From Deinococcus ruber (GTDB taxonomy: Bacteria; Deinococcota; Deinococci; Deinococcales; Deinococcaceae), in assembly GCF_014648095.1 (NCBI RefSeq), contig NZ_BMQL01000037.1, positions 1-46,928 of the forward strand: 46,928 bases of DNA, read 5' to 3'. The position numbers were made by a program, and so were the translations under genes. Under the pieces are notes generated by a model, which had not been told where the DNA came from, ran no database searches, and was given only the letters and a program-made list of their open reading frames with translations. This document shows positions 24,232 to 32,761 of the stretch, in pieces (positions within the stretch are counted from its first letter, which is position 1; every line of letters begins with the position of its first letter).

Positions 24232-24237
24232 TACAGT
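24232..24237 (+). promoter_or_regulatory. -10 box, leaderless promoter of sufE
   Basis: TACAGT lies 6 nt before the ATG at 24244. Confidence 0.6.
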
Positions 24238-24243
24238 AAAGGT

Positions 24244-24687
24244 ATGACCGATTCCGCGCCCGCTCTGCCCGAAAAACTGGCGAATATCGCCCAGATGTTC
24301 CGCTCGGCCCCGAAAGCCCTGCGCCTCCAGGCGCTGCTGGAATACAGCCGCAAGCTGCCCGCGCTGCCCGCAACGTATCTGGAGCATCCCGAATTCATGC
24401 AGCCGGTGCCGGAGTGCGCCAGCCCGTTTTTTCTGGTGACCGAGAAGGAAGGCGACAGCGTGAAGATGTACTTCAAGGTGCCGGAGGAAGCGCCCACCGT
24501 ACGCGGCTACGCGGGCATCCTGACCGAAGGGCTTCAGGGAGCCACGCCGGAAGAGATTCTGAATGTACCCGACCAGTTCTATATGGAAATGGGCCTGTCG
24601 GAACTGATTACCCCGATGCGGCTGCGCGGCATGGGCGCGATTCTGCACCGCCTGAAGAACGAGGTGCGGGAGAAGACAGCGAATTAA
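24244..24687 (+). CDS. sufE: SufE-family sulfur acceptor protein
   Basis: Accepts persulfide sulfur from a cysteine desulfurase (SufS) and boosts Fe-S cluster assembly; cytoplasmic. 147 aa, normal length. The N-terminal helical PEKLANIAQMFRSAPKALRLQALLEYS and the loop VPECASPFFL, with Cys58 as acceptor, match the family's V-x-x-C-x-S pattern. VRGYAGILTEGLQGATPEEIL and LRGMGAILHRLKNEV also fit. No sufS or sufBCD lies in the window. Divergent from the sulfurtransferase gene. Confidence 0.93.
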   Translation: MTDSAPALPEKLANIAQMFRSAPKALRLQALLEYSRKLPALPATYLEHPEFMQPVPECASPFFLVTEKEGDSVKMYFKVPEEAPTVRGYAGILTEGLQGATPEEILNVPDQFYMEMGLSELITPMRLRGMGAILHRLKNEVREKTAN

Positions 24688-24717
24688 GGCTCAGCGTCTG
24701 CACCCTGCCTGAACAAT

Positions 24718-24750
24718 CGGGCGGAAAGCTGCTGGCGGGCTTTCCGCCCG
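24718..24750. terminator. Convergent terminator between sufE and asparaginase
   Basis: Perfect 12-bp stem CGGGCGGAAAGC/GCTTTCCGCCCG with a 9-nt loop, followed on the plus strand by TCTTACTT. Placed to serve both convergent genes. Confidence 0.75.
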
Positions 24751-24763
24751 TCTTACTTGTGGG

Positions 24764-25744
24764 CTAGAACCTGCCCTCCTCGAAGACCCGCCGCACCTCG
24801 GCGTGTTCCAGGCCCAGCGACAGCAGCACCAGCAGCAGCAACCGCGCTTTGTGGGCGTTCAGGAAGCTGGCGGGGATGGCTCCGGCGCGTTTCAGTGTGG
24901 CTCCGCCGCCCGCATACCCGTACACCGGCAGAATCGGCCCGGCATGGGTGCGGGTGGCGATGACCACCGGCTTCTGGGTGGCCTCGATCATGGGCAGCAG
25001 TTCGGCGGGCAGGTTGCCGGTTCCCAGGGCAGCGATCACCAGACCATCGGCGCGGGCCTCGGCTTCGGCGTAGCCCTCGCCCTGCCAGCCCGCGTAGGCG
25101 TACAGCACCTCCACCTTGGCAGTCAGCGAAGTCGGGGCGTACAGCCAGCGTGTCTCCGGCCCGGCGAAGTAACGCAGCGCGGCCTGTCCACCGGTCTGGT
25201 CGATGCGCCCGATAGGACCGGGATAGCCTCCAAAGGCATCGACGGCGCTGGTATGCACCTTCGTGACCGTTCGGGCATCGAAGAGATCACCCCCGAAAGC
25301 CACCAGCGGGCCACGCCCTACGCTCTGGGGGTGCAGCGCGGTCTGGGCGGCGTCGCGCAGGTTGCCGGGGCCGTCCCACGACAGTTCGCCGGTATGGCGC
25401 ATGCTGCCGGTCAGCACCACCGGAAACGGGCACTGAAGCGTGAGGTGCAGAAAGAAGGCAGTTTCTTCAAGCGTGTCGGTGCCGTGCGTGATGACCGCGC
25501 CGTCTACCCCTTCCAGGCTGCCCAGCAGCGCCTGAAGCGCCAGCATATGCTGAGGCGTGACGTGCGGGCTGGGCAGGGTGAACGGCTGGAAACTGACGAT
25601 TTGCACGTCATCCAGGCCGGAAATCTGGGCGTCGAGCGAGGGGGCCTGCTGCGGCGTGACGCCCGCGCCGTGCGGGTCGGGCCGACTGGCGATGGTGCCG
25701 CCGGTATGAACGAGTGCAAGACGCCGGGAAGAAGAACTGGACAT
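24764..25744 (-). CDS. L-asparaginase
   Basis: Hydrolyses asparagine to aspartate and ammonia. 326 aa. First catalytic motif LALVHTGGTIAS (nucleophile Thr17) and second motif VITHGTDTLEETAFFL are both intact, followed by PVVLTGSMRHTGELSWDG. No signal peptide, so cytoplasmic. Start ATG at 25744, chosen because TATTCT lies exactly 6 nt upstream and the fold begins here; a start 24 nt earlier adds nothing conserved. hemC reads towards it on the same strand with its own hairpin between. Confidence 0.94.
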   Translation of the reverse strand: MSSSSSRRLALVHTGGTIASRPDPHGAGVTPQQAPSLDAQISGLDDVQIVSFQPFTLPSPHVTPQHMLALQALLGSLEGVDGAVITHGTDTLEETAFFLHLTLQCPFPVVLTGSMRHTGELSWDGPGNLRDAAQTALHPQSVGRGPLVAFGGDLFDARTVTKVHTSAVDAFGGYPGPIGRIDQTGGQAALRYFAGPETRWLYAPTSLTAKVEVLYAYAGWQGEGYAEAEARADGLVIAALGTGNLPAELLPMIEATQKPVVIATRTHAGPILPVYGYAGGGATLKRAGAIPASFLNAHKARLLLLVLLSLGLEHAEVRRVFEEGRF

Positions 25745-25750
25745 GGCAGG

Positions 25751-25756
25751 AGAATA
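25751..25756 (-). promoter_or_regulatory. -10 box, leaderless promoter of asparaginase
   Basis: TATTCT on the minus strand, 6 nt before the ATG at 25744. Confidence 0.6.
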
Positions 25757-25814
25757 GCGGGCCGGCACGAATCGCCACTGCGCTTTCGTATGGACGTGAA
25801 CACCTCACAACACG

Positions 25815-25848
25815 AGCGGGCGAGCATGGATTGACCGGCTCGCCCGCT
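25815..25848 (-). terminator. Stem-loop after hemC
   Basis: Perfect 11-bp stem AGCGGGCGAGC/GCTCGCCCGCT with a 12-nt loop, 16 nt downstream of the hemC stop. It lacks a U-tract. Confidence 0.55.
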
Positions 25849-25864
25849 GTGGTTGTTCTGCCGC

Positions 25865-26794
25865 TTAAACCCTGGACGCCTCGATCAGCGCCGCCGCACC
25901 TTGATTCAGCATGTCCTGGGCCAGCTCTGCACCCAGTTCGGCGCATTCGACCACGTCGCCGGTGGTGGTGGCGCGGATGACCTGTGAGCCGTCGAGAGCG
26001 CCCACCCAGCCTTCCAGCGTCAGAACGCCGCCTTTGGCCGTGGCATGGGCACCCACCGGAGCCATACACCCGGCCCCCAGGCCCGCCAGGAACTCGCGCT
26101 CCGCCGTGACGCGGTCGTCGGTCAGACGGTCGTGGATGGCGTAGGCCACCTCGACGCTCAGATCGTCGTCACTGCGGGTTTCCAGCGCCAGCGCCCCCTG
26201 CCCCGGCGCAGGCAGCATGATGTCGCCTTCCAGAAACTCGTCGATGCGCGGGCGCAGTTCCAGACGGATCAGGCCCGCCGCTGCCAGGATGATGGCGTCG
26301 TAATCGCCGCTGCTGAGGGCCGCGAGCCGGGTATCGATGTTGCCGCGCAGATCACGGACATCGAGATCGGGGCGAAACGAACGCAGAAAGGCTTTGCGCC
26401 GGATGCTGGACGTACCGATTCTGGCTCCGGCGGGCAGCTCAGCCAGACGCTTCATGCCCTCCTTGCCGATCAGAACGTCCCGCGCATCGACGCGTTGAGG
26501 AATGCTGGCGACTTCCAGACCTTCCGGCTGGGCAGTGGGCAGGTCTTTGAGGCTGTGAACCGCGATATCGATGCGGTTACTCAGCAGAGCGTCCTCGATC
26601 TCCTTGACCCAGAAGCCCTTATCGCCTTTCTGGGCGAGGCTGGAGAGGCTTTCACCCGACCGGTCGCCCTTGGTGCTGATGGTCTGAATCCGAAAATCGG
26701 TATCGGGCCACTCTTCCTTCAGGCGGGCCACCACCCAGCGGGTTTGCGCGAGGGCGAGCGTACTTCCCCGCGTGCCAACTGTAATAGAACGCAT
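25865..26794 (-). CDS. hemC: Hydroxymethylbilane synthase (porphobilinogen deaminase)
   Basis: Condenses four porphobilinogens into hydroxymethylbilane in tetrapyrrole synthesis; cytoplasmic. 309 aa, normal. N-terminal [14 protein letters not shown], then [43 protein letters not shown] and the cofactor-attachment loop [14 protein letters not shown] with Cys243 binding dipyrromethane. Start ATG at 26794, where the conserved sequence begins. TATAAT ends 9 nt upstream, so the leader would be only a few nt. Confidence 0.98.
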   Translation of the reverse strand: MRSITVGTRGSTLALAQTRWVVARLKEEWPDTDFRIQTISTKGDRSGESLSSLAQKGDKGFWVKEIEDALLSNRIDIAVHSLKDLPTAQPEGLEVASIPQRVDARDVLIGKEGMKRLAELPAGARIGTSSIRRKAFLRSFRPDLDVRDLRGNIDTRLAALSSGDYDAIILAAAGLIRLELRPRIDEFLEGDIMLPAPGQGALALETRSDDDLSVEVAYAIHDRLTDDRVTAEREFLAGLGAGCMAPVGAHATAKGGVLTLEGWVGALDGSQVIRATTTGDVVECAELGAELAQDMLNQGAAALIEASRV

Positions 26795-26803
26795 AACCCA
26801 GGC

Positions 26804-26809
26804 ATTATA
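26804..26809 (-). promoter_or_regulatory. -10 box of hemC
   Basis: Consensus TATAAT on the minus strand, 9 nt before the hemC ATG. No good -35. Confidence 0.6.
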
Positions 26810-26847
26810 GGCATAAGCCGCGCACACAACGCCTCCACCCGATAGGG

Positions 26848-26882
26848 GTACAGGGCGACCCCTCGCGGAAGTCGCCCTGTAC
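26848..26882 (-). terminator. Stem-loop downstream of tRNA-Gln
   Basis: Perfect 12-bp stem GTACAGGGCGAC/GTCGCCCTGTAC, 11-nt loop, starting 19 nt after the tRNA 3' end on the minus strand. No U-tract, so terminator function is inferred from position. Confidence 0.5.
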
Positions 26883-26901
26883 GCTGTTCAAAGCTGTGTG
26901 C

Positions 26902-26975
<74 letters not shown>

Positions 26976-27021
26976 TCAGATGCTGCTCTCACGGCACGGC
27001 TGGCCCGAGCCAGCGCATCCG

Positions 27022-27051
27022 AGTATAGGTGTGCGCCCTTGCCGGGGTCAA
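27022..27051 (-). promoter_or_regulatory. Promoter of tRNA-Gln
   Basis: Minus-strand -35 TTGACC (27046-27051), 18-bp spacer, -10 TATACT (27022-27027), giving a precursor leader of about 40 nt that contains a GCTGGC/GCCAGC hairpin. One of the best promoters in the window. Confidence 0.75.
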
Positions 27052-28268
27052 GGTGAGCGCGGTTGCACTGGCCGAGCGCCGCGCCCGTACACCACCCGCC
27101 TCAGCAGCCATTCCATCGGCCCCTGTGAAGCTCGGCGCAGCCACCACCCCGCCACCAGCAGTTGCAGCGTCGTCAGAGCCAGGGCCAGCAGCAGACACGT
27201 CAGCGCCCCCACATGGCGATACAGGTTCAGGCCATACGGATAGAACACCGTGGTCATGATGAGCGACTGCCCCAGGTAATTGCTGAGCGCCAGCCGTCCG
27301 GGGGCAGCGAAGTGGCGCAGGACTCCGGGGCGGCCCCCAGCGATCAGCAGCGCTGCGCCCGCCGCGTAGGCCACCCCCAGCAGCAGGCCGCTGCTCATCC
27401 GAACCGGCACTTCCCACAGCCCCGCGCTTTCGGTGGGCTGGGTATTCAGCCAGGCCAGCAGGCACGACAGCGGCAGTCCCAGCACCGCGCCGCCCAGCAG
27501 CAGGCCGCGCAGCAAGCGTCGAAAGCGGGCCGGGCGTGCCAGCAGGCCAGCCCGCTGGGCCGCCATGCCGAGCAGAAACAGCGCCAGCAGCCACAGCGCG
27601 TTGTAACTCCAGTCGGCCAGCAGATCGGTCGGCAGTCGCCCGGCGCGGTTGCCGACCAGCGCCGAATAAGTGCCGCTCGGCGCAGAGGCCAGCGCATACG
27701 ACCAGCGGAGTGTGCTTCCTGCTCCAAGCACCAGCGCGTCCTGAACTCTCAGGGCCAGCCACCACAGCCCCAGTCCAGTTCCCGCCAGCGCCAGCAGCCA
27801 CGCCGGAGGCCGCAGCAACAGCGGAACTAGCAGCAGCAACCCGGTCAGGGCGTACAGCGCGATCACGTCGCCGTGCCACAGCAGCACTCCATGCAGCGTG
27901 CCGAGCGCCAGCAGTGCCAGCAGGCGACGCAGCAGCCGGAACGCCCCAACACGGCGCGAGGGAGCGCGGTCGAGGATCATCAGCATGCCCGCCCCGAACA
28001 GCAGCGCGAAGATCGAGACGAATTTGCCGTTCATCAGCACGTCGATGAAGACCTGCGCGGCCCGGTCCGGCCCGGTCTGCGTCCACTCGTCGTAGCCCGC
28101 GAAATCCTGCATGTTCACGAACAGGATGCCCAGAATCGCCCCGCCCCGCAGCACGTCGGGCAGCGGCCAGCGCTCGGCAGGCAACACGGCGGCCCTGCCG
28201 GACGGCGAAGACGGCCCATGCGGTGGAGGCGTCTGAACAGGCTCAAGGGTCTGGGCTGGCTGGCTCAA
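27048..28268 (-). CDS. DUF418-family membrane protein
   Basis: Polytopic membrane protein of 406 aa, function unknown. After a Pro-rich cytoplasmic start, LPDVLRGGAILGILFVNMQDFAG begins a run of about ten hydrophobic helices. ALLFGAGMLMILDRA in the first half and the C-terminal PGRLALSNYLGQSLIMTTVFYPYG are hallmarks of DUF418 (YeiB-like). The start is TTG at 28268, supported by AAGGGG 3 nt upstream and a GATAAT/TAATAA box 6-8 nt before it. Its last codons overlap the tRNA-Gln -35 region. Confidence 0.85.
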   Translation of the reverse strand: MSQPAQTLEPVQTPPPHGPSSPSGRAAVLPAERWPLPDVLRGGAILGILFVNMQDFAGYDEWTQTGPDRAAQVFIDVLMNGKFVSIFALLFGAGMLMILDRAPSRRVGAFRLLRRLLALLALGTLHGVLLWHGDVIALYALTGLLLLVPLLLRPPAWLLALAGTGLGLWWLALRVQDALVLGAGSTLRWSYALASAPSGTYSALVGNRAGRLPTDLLADWSYNALWLLALFLLGMAAQRAGLLARPARFRRLLRGLLLGGAVLGLPLSCLLAWLNTQPTESAGLWEVPVRMSSGLLLGVAYAAGAALLIAGGRPGVLRHFAAPGRLALSNYLGQSLIMTTVFYPYGLNLYRHVGALTCLLLALALTTLQLLVAGWWLRRASQGPMEWLLRRVVYGRGARPVQPRSP

Positions 28269-28346
28269 GGCCCCTTATTATCTGCCCGAACCGCTGCCTG
28301 AAATTGAGAGCCGGGCGGGTACGGACGGGCTACGGAGTGTCAGATC

Positions 28347-29552
28347 TCAGCGCGGCGAGTGATACCTGCTGACATACAGGACGTTCTGCAACAGGGTCTT
28401 GCTGTCCACGCCGATCACGAACATCGGCGTGCTCAGGCGCTCACCGTTGGCGCTCAGCGAGATCGGCCCGGTCACGGCCTGAAACGCCGTCAGATTCACC
28501 TTGCGGACTGCTGGAATCAGTTCGGCCCGCGTGGGCAGCCGCCCGCTGGCTTTAAAGGCGTTCTCCACCGCGTCGAGCATGACATTCATGGCGTCGTAGG
28601 CAAAGACCGAACGAATCTGCGGCGGGTGCTTGTACGCGGTCTGAAACTGTTCGACAAAGCGGAAGCGGTTGCTGAAACTCGCCACCGGGCCATAACCGCT
28701 GACATACATCACGCCCGCCGCATCGTCCTGGGCCAGCCGAATAAACGCCGGAGTATCCAGGCTCTGCCCTCCCATGAACAGCGTTTTCAGTCCGGCGGCC
28801 CGGAGGCTTTTGAGCAGCGCGGCCCCGTCTTCGTGGGTTCCGGCATAGAACACCAGCTCGGGTTTGGCCGCCACGATCTGCGCCAGCGTGAACTTCAGCG
28901 CTGCCGGATCGGTGGCGGCGGCGGCACCGTTAAAGCCCACCACCTCGACCTTCCGGACTTCCAGATTCACCTGCAACTGCTTGGCCAGCCCGTTGCCGAA
29001 GGTCTGGTTGTCGCTGACGATATACACCCGTTTGACGTGCAGCGTCGAGGCGATGTACTGCGCCGCCACGTTCGACTGGGCGCTGTTGGGCGCAATAATT
29101 CTGCTGAAGTAGTTCCAGCCCTGCTGGGTCAGTTCATCGGTGGCGCTGGTGGGCGAAATGATCGCCAGCGGCGTGGCCCGGACAGACTCGGCCACCTTGA
29201 GCGTGACCCCCGAATTGACCGGCCCGACCAGCCCGAGAATGGCAGGATCGCGCAGGGCGGCGGCCATCTGATCCACGCCCCGGACTGCCTCTCCGCCGTC
29301 GTCCAGGGTTGCAAGTTGCAGCTCAATGCCCAGCTTCGCAAAGTCGGCCTGCCGCTGCGTCAGGGCCAGTTCGGCTCCCTGCTGCACGTCGGTTCCGATG
29401 GCAATCTGGCTGCCGCTCAGAGGAGCCATTACCGCGATTTTTGCCGTGACCGCGTGTGACATGCTGAGCGCGATCATGACGCCGAGTGCCGCGAAACGGC
29501 GGGAGCAGAAGGCAGCAGTGGCGGGCCTCGCCTGGAGTGTTGGCTTTTTCAT
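28347..29552 (-). CDS. Periplasmic branched-chain-amino-acid-type binding protein
   Basis: ABC-transporter substrate-binding protein of the LivJ/LivK (type I) class, 401 aa. A signal peptide with a basic start (MKKPTLQARP) and a hydrophobic core ending near SHAVTA is followed by KIAVMAPLSGSQIAIGTDVQQGAELAL. The two-lobed fold shows LGLVGPVNSGVTLKV, IISPTSATDELTQQG and AYDAMNVMLDAV. No permease or ATPase gene is adjacent, so it is an orphan that may serve a remote transporter or a sensory role. Start ATG at 29552 with AAGG 7 nt upstream; longer frames upstream are not conserved. A 12-bp palindrome lies just upstream. Confidence 0.9.
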   Translation of the reverse strand: MKKPTLQARPATAAFCSRRFAALGVMIALSMSHAVTAKIAVMAPLSGSQIAIGTDVQQGAELALTQRQADFAKLGIELQLATLDDGGEAVRGVDQMAAALRDPAILGLVGPVNSGVTLKVAESVRATPLAIISPTSATDELTQQGWNYFSRIIAPNSAQSNVAAQYIASTLHVKRVYIVSDNQTFGNGLAKQLQVNLEVRKVEVVGFNGAAAATDPAALKFTLAQIVAAKPELVFYAGTHEDGAALLKSLRAAGLKTLFMGGQSLDTPAFIRLAQDDAAGVMYVSGYGPVASFSNRFRFVEQFQTAYKHPPQIRSVFAYDAMNVMLDAVENAFKASGRLPTRAELIPAVRKVNLTAFQAVTGPISLSANGERLSTPMFVIGVDSKTLLQNVLYVSRYHSPR

Positions 29553-29561
29553 GCTTAACCT

Positions 29562-29573
29562 TGTATTAATACA
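29562..29573. promoter_or_regulatory. 12-bp palindrome, operator candidate for the binding-protein gene
   Basis: TGTATTAATACA is perfectly self-complementary and ends 9 nt before the ATG at 29552. It sits in the most AT-rich stretch of the window (about 29560-29660), which must hold the promoter. Confidence 0.5.
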
Positions 29574-29693
29574 GGGATACCAACCATTATTTTTTATACG
29601 CTTGCCTTCCGTTTCGTATAAAATCTTATGACATTCAACGAATAAGGGGGGATCAGTGTTGTTTGTTACACTGTCACTGACGATCCGGGCCAG

Positions 29694-29699
29694 TATGCT
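29694..29699 (+). promoter_or_regulatory. -10 box, leaderless promoter of the YjbR-like gene
   Basis: TATGCT lies 6 nt before the ATG at 29706. Confidence 0.6.
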
Positions 29700-29705
29700 G
29701 AAGAC

Positions 29706-30089
29706 ATGCAGACGGTGGCCGAGGTGCGTCAGAGGTGCCAGAGCTTGCCTGGCAGCCAGGAAACCTTTCCCTTCGACGCCCATACGCTGGTGATGAAGGT
29801 GGGCGGCAAGATGTACGCCCTGCTCGCACTGAACAGCGACCCGCTGAGCCTGAGCCTGAAATGTGACCCAGAGCGGGCCGAGGCCCTGCGAGCAGCATTC
29901 GAGCAGATCACACCGGGATACCACCTGAGTAAGCGGCACTGGAATACCCTGCGGCTGGACGGCACGCTGCCCGCCGAACTGGTGACCGAGTTGCTGGTGC
30001 ACAGTCACGCACTGGTGGTCGCCAGCCTGACGCGGGCGCAACGGGCGGCCCTGAACGGCAGACAGGCAGCGGATGTAACCACGCTGTAA
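29706..30089 (+). CDS. MmcQ/YjbR-family protein
   Basis: 127-aa protein of the MmcQ/YjbR (CyaY-like fold) family. Characteristic stretches are SLPGSQETFPFDAHTLVMKVGGKMYALL, LSLKCDPERAEALRA and PGYHLSKRHWNTLRLDG. Family members are often called DNA-binding, but their biochemical role is not established. The length is normal and the start is fixed by the leaderless -10 box. It is divergent from the orphan binding protein across the AT-rich region. Confidence 0.9.
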   Translation: MQTVAEVRQRCQSLPGSQETFPFDAHTLVMKVGGKMYALLALNSDPLSLSLKCDPERAEALRAAFEQITPGYHLSKRHWNTLRLDGTLPAELVTELLVHSHALVVASLTRAQRAALNGRQAADVTTL

Positions 30090-30212
30090 TGCCAGGTATG
30101 AGAAGATCAGATGGGCCGATATGCTCCGTTTGTAGCAGCGCCTGGAGGCAATTCATGAGGTCTGACTCAAAGCCAGTGCGGATTCTTCTCAGCGCTAATG
30201 CCAGCGCCGCGC

Positions 30213-30218
30213 TATGCT
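30213..30218 (+). promoter_or_regulatory. Possible -10 box of the GNAT gene
   Basis: TATGCT, about 89 nt before the TTG start. It would give a true 5' leader, consistent with the strong ribosome site before that start. Confidence 0.4.
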
Positions 30219-30306
30219 GGAGACGTTCGACAACATCCTTTTGGTTCGAAACGGCGGCCCGCTGTGGGTGGCTGCACGGTTCTCACGCCGAAGGGGGAGG
30301 CACCTT

Positions 30307-30840
30307 TTGAAGCTCCAAACGATGGCGCTGCACCACGCGCCGCTGCTGCACCAGCTGTACCTCGATACTCCAGATTATTTTGCGCTGCTGGGCACCAATC
30401 CGCCGTCATTGGGTGAGGTGGAACGCGACGTACAAACCGCCCTCTTCGATCCGCGCCGCCGACTGGAACTGCTGTACCGCCACGCGGGAACCTCAGACGG
30501 TCAGACACTTCAGAACAGTGAGCTGCTGGGCAGCCTCGACTACAAGCTCGATTTTCCCGAACCCGGCGACGTGACCATCAATCTGCTGCTGATTCGCGGC
30601 GATCTTCAGAGCGGCGGCCTGGGCCGACAGGCAGTGCATCTGCTGGAAAAGCAACTGCCCAGCGGTACTGTGCGGCTGCTCGCCAGCGTGCTGGGCGAAA
30701 ATCCGCGTGCCGTGGCCTTCTGGGAGCGGCTGGGCTTTTCATTTGCCACAGACGCCCGCCCGGTCATGACGTGGTACGCCAAACCGCTCGGAAACGCCCG
30801 CCTAGCGCCGAAAGCACCCGTTCTGACGCCGGTGCTGTAG
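30307..30840 (+). CDS. GNAT-family N-acetyltransferase
   Basis: Acetyl-CoA-dependent transferase, 177 aa, substrate unknown. The fold is visible as [41 protein letters not shown], in which the [11 protein letters not shown] loop is the acetyl-CoA pyrophosphate site, and later [16 protein letters not shown] (motif B). The start is uncertain: I chose TTG at 30307 because GGGGGAGG lies 6 nt upstream. ATG at 30214 would add 31 unconserved residues and coincides with the -10 box; ATG at 30322 is also possible. Followed by argB on the same strand. Confidence 0.85.
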   Translation: MKLQTMALHHAPLLHQLYLDTPDYFALLGTNPPSLGEVERDVQTALFDPRRRLELLYRHAGTSDGQTLQNSELLGSLDYKLDFPEPGDVTINLLLIRGDLQSGGLGRQAVHLLEKQLPSGTVRLLASVLGENPRAVAFWERLGFSFATDARPVMTWYAKPLGNARLAPKAPVLTPVL

Positions 30841-30907
30841 CGGGCGCGGGGAACCGCCGGGCTGTCCCGGCTTGACTCCTGCGCCTGTATCTGCTTGCGT
30901 AGGCAGC

Positions 30908-31660
30908 ATGATCATCAAATACGGCGGCAACGCCATGAAGAGTGTGGAACTGCGCCGCGTGGTGGCCCGTGAAATCGGGGAACTGCGCCGCGAGTTGCCT
31001 GTGGTGGTCGTTCACGGCGGCGGCCCGGTCATCGAACGCGAACTGACGGTGCGCGGCATCGAAAGCCGCTTCGTGGACGGGCTGCGCTTCACGTCGCCGG
31101 ACGCGATGGACGCCGTTGAGATGGCGCTGTGCAAGCTGAACAAGGAGCTGAGTCAGGACATCGGAGACGCGGTGGGCCTGATGGGACGCGACAGCGAGTT
31201 GCTGCGCGGCGAACTGCTCGACCGCACCCGCTACGGACGGGTCGGGCAGGTGACGGGGGTGAACACGGCGCTGCTGCACACCCTGCTGGCGGCGGGCATC
31301 ACCCCGGTGCTGGGCTGCCTCGCGGTCGACGCAGACGGCGAGGTGATGAACGTCAATGCCGATACCTCGGCGGGCGCGGTGGCCGGGGCCATGCAGCAGG
31401 GCATCGTGTTTCTGACCGATGTGGCGGGCGTGTACCGTGCGTTTCCCGATCCTGCCAGCCTCGCCGCCGAGCTGACCCGCGCCGAGGTGGTGAAGGGCAT
31501 GGAAGACGGCTGGATCGCGGGCGGCATGATTCCCAAGGTGGGCGCGGCCCTGTCGGCGCTGGACGCGGGCGCACCCTTCGCCGTCATCGCCAGTGGCATG
31601 CAGGCGGGCGTGCTGGCAGCAGCCGTCGGCGGCAACGCCGGAACTCGGCTGATTCCCTGA
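30908..31660 (+). CDS. argB: Acetylglutamate kinase
   Basis: Phosphorylates N-acetylglutamate in arginine synthesis; cytoplasmic. 250 aa from the ATG at 30908, where the fold starts ([12 protein letters not shown]). Amino-acid-kinase motifs: [49 protein letters not shown] and [31 protein letters not shown] fits ArgB better than the LysW-dependent LysZ kinase. No other arg genes are nearby. Without an in vitro test the LysZ alternative is unlikely but not excluded. Confidence 0.9.
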   Translation: MIIKYGGNAMKSVELRRVVAREIGELRRELPVVVVHGGGPVIERELTVRGIESRFVDGLRFTSPDAMDAVEMALCKLNKELSQDIGDAVGLMGRDSELLRGELLDRTRYGRVGQVTGVNTALLHTLLAAGITPVLGCLAVDADGEVMNVNADTSAGAVAGAMQQGIVFLTDVAGVYRAFPDPASLAAELTRAEVVKGMEDGWIAGGMIPKVGAALSALDAGAPFAVIASGMQAGVLAAAVGGNAGTRLIP

Positions 31661-31722
31661 AACGGCCCCAGCCCCGCTCCAATTCGGTAAGCCGATACCC
31701 TACGTCTGACCAAAGAATTTGC

Positions 31723-31728
31723 TAATGT
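31723..31728 (+). promoter_or_regulatory. -10 box, leaderless promoter of the zinc-ribbon gene
   Basis: TAATGT lies 6 nt before the ATG at 31735, which supports this 70-codon frame as a real gene. Confidence 0.6.
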
Positions 31729-31734
31729 CAGAAT

Positions 31735-31947
31735 ATGAGCCGAAAAATACGCAACAGCCAGAAGGAGGTGGACAGCTATCCCAGCAGCGGGCGCGGCTTC
31801 GTTCACGTCTGCCCCCACTGTGGACGCAGCATGGAGCTGTGTGACACGCGCGACGGAGATCAGGCTTACTTTTGCCATGTCTGTCAGAAGGGCCACCGCG
31901 CAGGCAGCCCGCCGCTGCTGGCCTTTCGCCCGGAAGAGGCGAGCTGA
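31735..31947 (+). CDS. Small zinc-ribbon protein
   Basis: 70 aa, function unknown. Two CxxC pairs, CPHCGRSM and CHVCQKGH, about 20 residues apart and each preceded by an aromatic/hydrophobic stretch (FVHV, AYF), form a typical zinc ribbon. The N-terminus is basic and polar ([14 protein letters not shown]). A leaderless -10 box precedes it, and an amidohydrolase gene with its own leaderless box starts 27 nt downstream. Small zinc ribbons of this kind can bind nucleic acid or other proteins; nothing here decides which. Confidence 0.75.
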   Translation: MSRKIRNSQKEVDSYPSSGRGFVHVCPHCGRSMELCDTRDGDQAYFCHVCQKGHRAGSPPLLAFRPEEAS

Positions 31948-31962
31948 CACCCGCCGCGCCGC

Positions 31963-31968
31963 TACACT
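31963..31968 (+). promoter_or_regulatory. -10 box, leaderless promoter of the amidohydrolase gene
   Basis: TACACT lies 6 nt before the ATG at 31975. Confidence 0.6.
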
Positions 31969-31974
31969 CGGGGC

Positions 31975-32754
31975 ATGTCGCTGCTGATCCTCACGCCCCA
32001 CAGTTCCGGTCAACTTCCCGCCTCGGTGCTGCATCAGATGCTCGGAGAGCGCGTGTACGACAGCACGACCCGCGAGGACTTGCAGCGCCGCATCTTTCTG
32101 GACGGTGACCCGTACACCGAACTGCTGTTTCTGGTGCCCGGCGCACGCACGCTGAACGCGCCCTGGAGCCGCTTCGTGGTTGATCTGAACCGCGAACGCA
32201 GTGACAGCAGCGATAACGGCGTGGTCAAGCGCACCGGGTTTGACCGAAACGCGTTGTACCCGGCGGGCGCGGCGCTGGATGCCGAAGACCGCCTGAGACG
32301 CTACTGGGACAGCTTCGATGCCCAGGTCGGCGCGGAACTACAGGGCGGTGACGTGCGCCTGATGATCGTCGGGCACAGCATGGCCCCGCACGGCCCGGCA
32401 CTGGGGCCAGACCAGGGCAAGCCGCGCCCCGCCGTCACGCTGATGGTGGGGGAAGGCCAGCGGGCCACCTTTCCGCCCGAACAGGTGCAGGCGCTCCAGG
32501 CCGCAGCCCAGGCGAGTTTTGCCGGTGTGCTGAGCAGCGCCGAGGTCAGCCGGGTGGCAGTGAACGACCCCTGGACGACCGACGATCTGAGCCTGCGCTA
32601 CCACCAGGCCGCTGGCGTGCCCGCCTTCGGGGTGGAATTCAACGCGGGGCTGTACCTGAGCGAACAGGGGCAGCCCCGCGACGAACGCATTCAGGCGCTG
32701 AATGCCGGACTGCGCGACTTCGCGGCGCGGGCGCTGGCCCTGGTGGGCGGCTGA
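31975..32754 (+). CDS. N-formylglutamate amidohydrolase-family protein
   Basis: 259 aa. The start [17 protein letters not shown] carries the PHSS/PHxG metal-binding motif of the FGase (HutG-type) family. [32 protein letters not shown] and [16 protein letters not shown] supply further conserved His, Asp and Arg. [14 protein letters not shown] near the end fits the family. The expected reaction is hydrolysis of N-formylglutamate to formate and glutamate, as in histidine degradation, but no hut genes are adjacent and related enzymes act on other N-acyl amino acids. Convergent with the aldo/keto reductase, stops 7 bp apart. Confidence 0.78.
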   Translation: MSLLILTPHSSGQLPASVLHQMLGERVYDSTTREDLQRRIFLDGDPYTELLFLVPGARTLNAPWSRFVVDLNRERSDSSDNGVVKRTGFDRNALYPAGAALDAEDRLRRYWDSFDAQVGAELQGGDVRLMIVGHSMAPHGPALGPDQGKPRPAVTLMVGEGQRATFPPEQVQALQAAAQASFAGVLSSAEVSRVAVNDPWTTDDLSLRYHQAAGVPAFGVEFNAGLYLSEQGQPRDERIQALNAGLRDFAARALALVGG

Positions 32755-32761
32755 TCGCTGC

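Noticed and set aside
26998..27014. GCTGGC/GCCAGC hairpin as terminator of the DUF418 gene
   Set aside because: Only 6 bp, no U-tract, and it lies after the tRNA-Gln promoter on the same strand, so it more likely belongs to the tRNA precursor leader.
30214..30306. Extra N-terminal 31 codons of the GNAT frame
   Set aside because: They overlap the -10 box and the strong GGGGGAGG site, and show no conserved GNAT sequence.
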